From positions 1 through 6,726 of the forward strand of contig CAIQOG010000088.1 in the NCBI GenBank assembly GCA_903873355.1: DNA of 6,726 bases, read 5' to 3'. Positions 6,113 to 6,726 of the stretch are shown in pieces. Below the pieces are notes generated by a model. The model was not told the origin of the DNA, did not search any database, and saw only the letters and a program-made list of their open reading frames with translations. The position numbers and the translations under genes were made by a program. Numbering within the stretch: position 1 is the stretch's first letter; each line of letters opens with the position of its first letter. The DNA comes from an uncultured Bacteroidales bacterium (GTDB lineage Bacteria; Bacteroidota; Bacteroidia; Bacteroidales; Paludibacteraceae).

Positions 6113-6726
6113 ATGAAAAAAATACAGATAATAACACTAATCCTGTTCCCCTTCAGGGCTTAGGGGCCGACTTCACCAAGGTTAAGCCCTATAATCAGGA
6201 CGAAGAAAAAACCGCTCAACTGGCTCGTATGTTCAATGTCATTTCGGACAAATACGATCAGTTTAACGATATTATGACCTGGGGATTAGCCCGTACCTGG
6301 CGCAGAAGTTCTTTGCTTACACTCAAACCTTACAATCCCAAACATATCCTCGACATAGCTGCCGGAACAGGCGATATGTGCATTAAATCCTATAAATTTC
6401 TGAATCCGCTACATGTTACCGGCGTTGATATTTCGGACAAAATGCTGGAAATGGGACGCGTAAAAATTGAAAAAGCAAAGCTGAGTGATAAAATTAATCT
6501 CGAGGTGCAGGATGTTTCAGCTATGACTTTTGCTGATGCGAGTTTTGATGCCGCTACCATAGCTTTTGGAATTCGTAATTTTGAAAAACTGCCTGAAAGT
6601 CTGCAGCAGATTAACCGTGTGTTGCGTCAGGGTGGGCATTTGCTAATTCTGGAAATGAATGAACCTGAAAAAGGACTCTTATTTAAAGGTTATCAGCTTT
6701 ATACAAAGGTTTTTGTACGTTTGACT
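6113..6726 (+). CDS. menG: Demethylmenaquinone methyltransferase (UbiE/MenG family), 3' partial, apparent frameshift at start
   Basis: A SAM-dependent C-methyltransferase that methylates demethylmenaquinone in the last step of menaquinone synthesis. Bacteroidota use menaquinone, so MenG is the likelier role, although ubiE is the common family symbol. Motif I DIAAGTGDM lies at 6352-6378, GVDIS with its acidic SAM ribose ligand at 6421-6435, and the family signature AFGIRNF at 6562-6582. RVLRQGGHLLILEMNEP follows, and the frame is open to the window edge, with about 40 residues missing. The conserved N-terminal stretch KPYN...EEKTAQLARMF lies upstream of the first in-frame ATG (6229), and the frame is open back to 6100 without ATG, GTG or TTG. 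ATG 6113 is in another frame (TAG at 6161) but is followed by A7; an eighth A would give MKKNTDNNTNPVPLQG and join the frame. The coordinates assume that start. Codons 6148-6166 come from a repeat unit. Confidence 0.85.
6148..6166 (-). repeat. Diverged CCCCTAA repeat unit 4, inside the menG reading frame
   Basis: The plus strand reads CCCCTTCAGGGCTTAGGGG, which differs from the intact unit at 5253-5271 at two positions: T to C at 6154 and G to C at 6159. In the methyltransferase frame the codons are CCC CTT CAG GGC TTA GGG. The first change replaces an amber TAG with CAG (Gln), and the second is silent (GGG to GGC). It is the inverted partner of the unit at 6074-6093. Confidence 0.8.

Noticed and set aside
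6105..6123. A canonical -1 slippery heptamer driving programmed frameshifting into menG.
   Set aside because: The A7 run is preceded by G, so the shifted P-site pairing is imperfect, and no obvious downstream pseudoknot was found. A sequencing error or indel in the homopolymer is simpler, so this is kept only as one alternative in the finding.

Overview
This is chromosomal housekeeping sequence from a member of the Bacteroidota, most likely Bacteroidales-like. Three things point there: a roughly 1,100-residue SecA with the insertions and C-terminal zinc finger typical of that phylum; A-rich leaders with no Shine-Dalgarno sequence; and two matches to the Bacteroidota -7 promoter element TAnnTTTG (TATCTTTG in both cases) upstream of the divergent can and secA genes. 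I cannot name the genus.

Layout, left to right. The first 49 bases hold what may be the last codons of an upstream gene, ending in an ATGA overlap with fabG. fabG (46-792, +) encodes a 3-oxoacyl-ACP reductase of fatty acid synthesis. It converges on a beta-carbonic anhydrase gene (971-1597, -). The spacer between them holds a rho-independent terminator nested inside a pair of inverted 30-nt arms built from 7-nt repeats. The 271-bp divergent region 1598-1868 carries the two promoters. secA (1869-5180, +) encodes the Sec translocase ATPase. It is followed on the same strand by lgt (5290-6087, +), for the prolipoprotein diacylglyceryl transferase, and by the start of a ubiE/menG-type quinone methyltransferase gene that runs off the window end. 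SecA and Lgt act in successive steps of lipoprotein export and lipidation. MenG belongs to menaquinone synthesis and is probably only a positional neighbour.

I see no phage, CRISPR, toxin or defence system. The unusual part is the junctions. Two inverted pairs of a 19-20-nt repeat (CCCCTAACCCCTAAAGGGG and its reverse complement) lie on either side of lgt. The second pair intrudes on both neighbouring genes: its left unit encodes the last residues and stop codon of lgt, and its right unit lies inside the open reading frame of the methyltransferase. There, one of its two substitutions turns an in-frame TAG into CAG. The methyltransferase frame has no usable start codon upstream of its conserved N-terminus. 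An ATG at 6113 is followed by an A7 run, and one extra A would join it to the frame, so there is an indel, a sequence error or slippage at this point. All three junctions downstream of genes carry inverted repeat pairs, and the divergent promoter region carries none.
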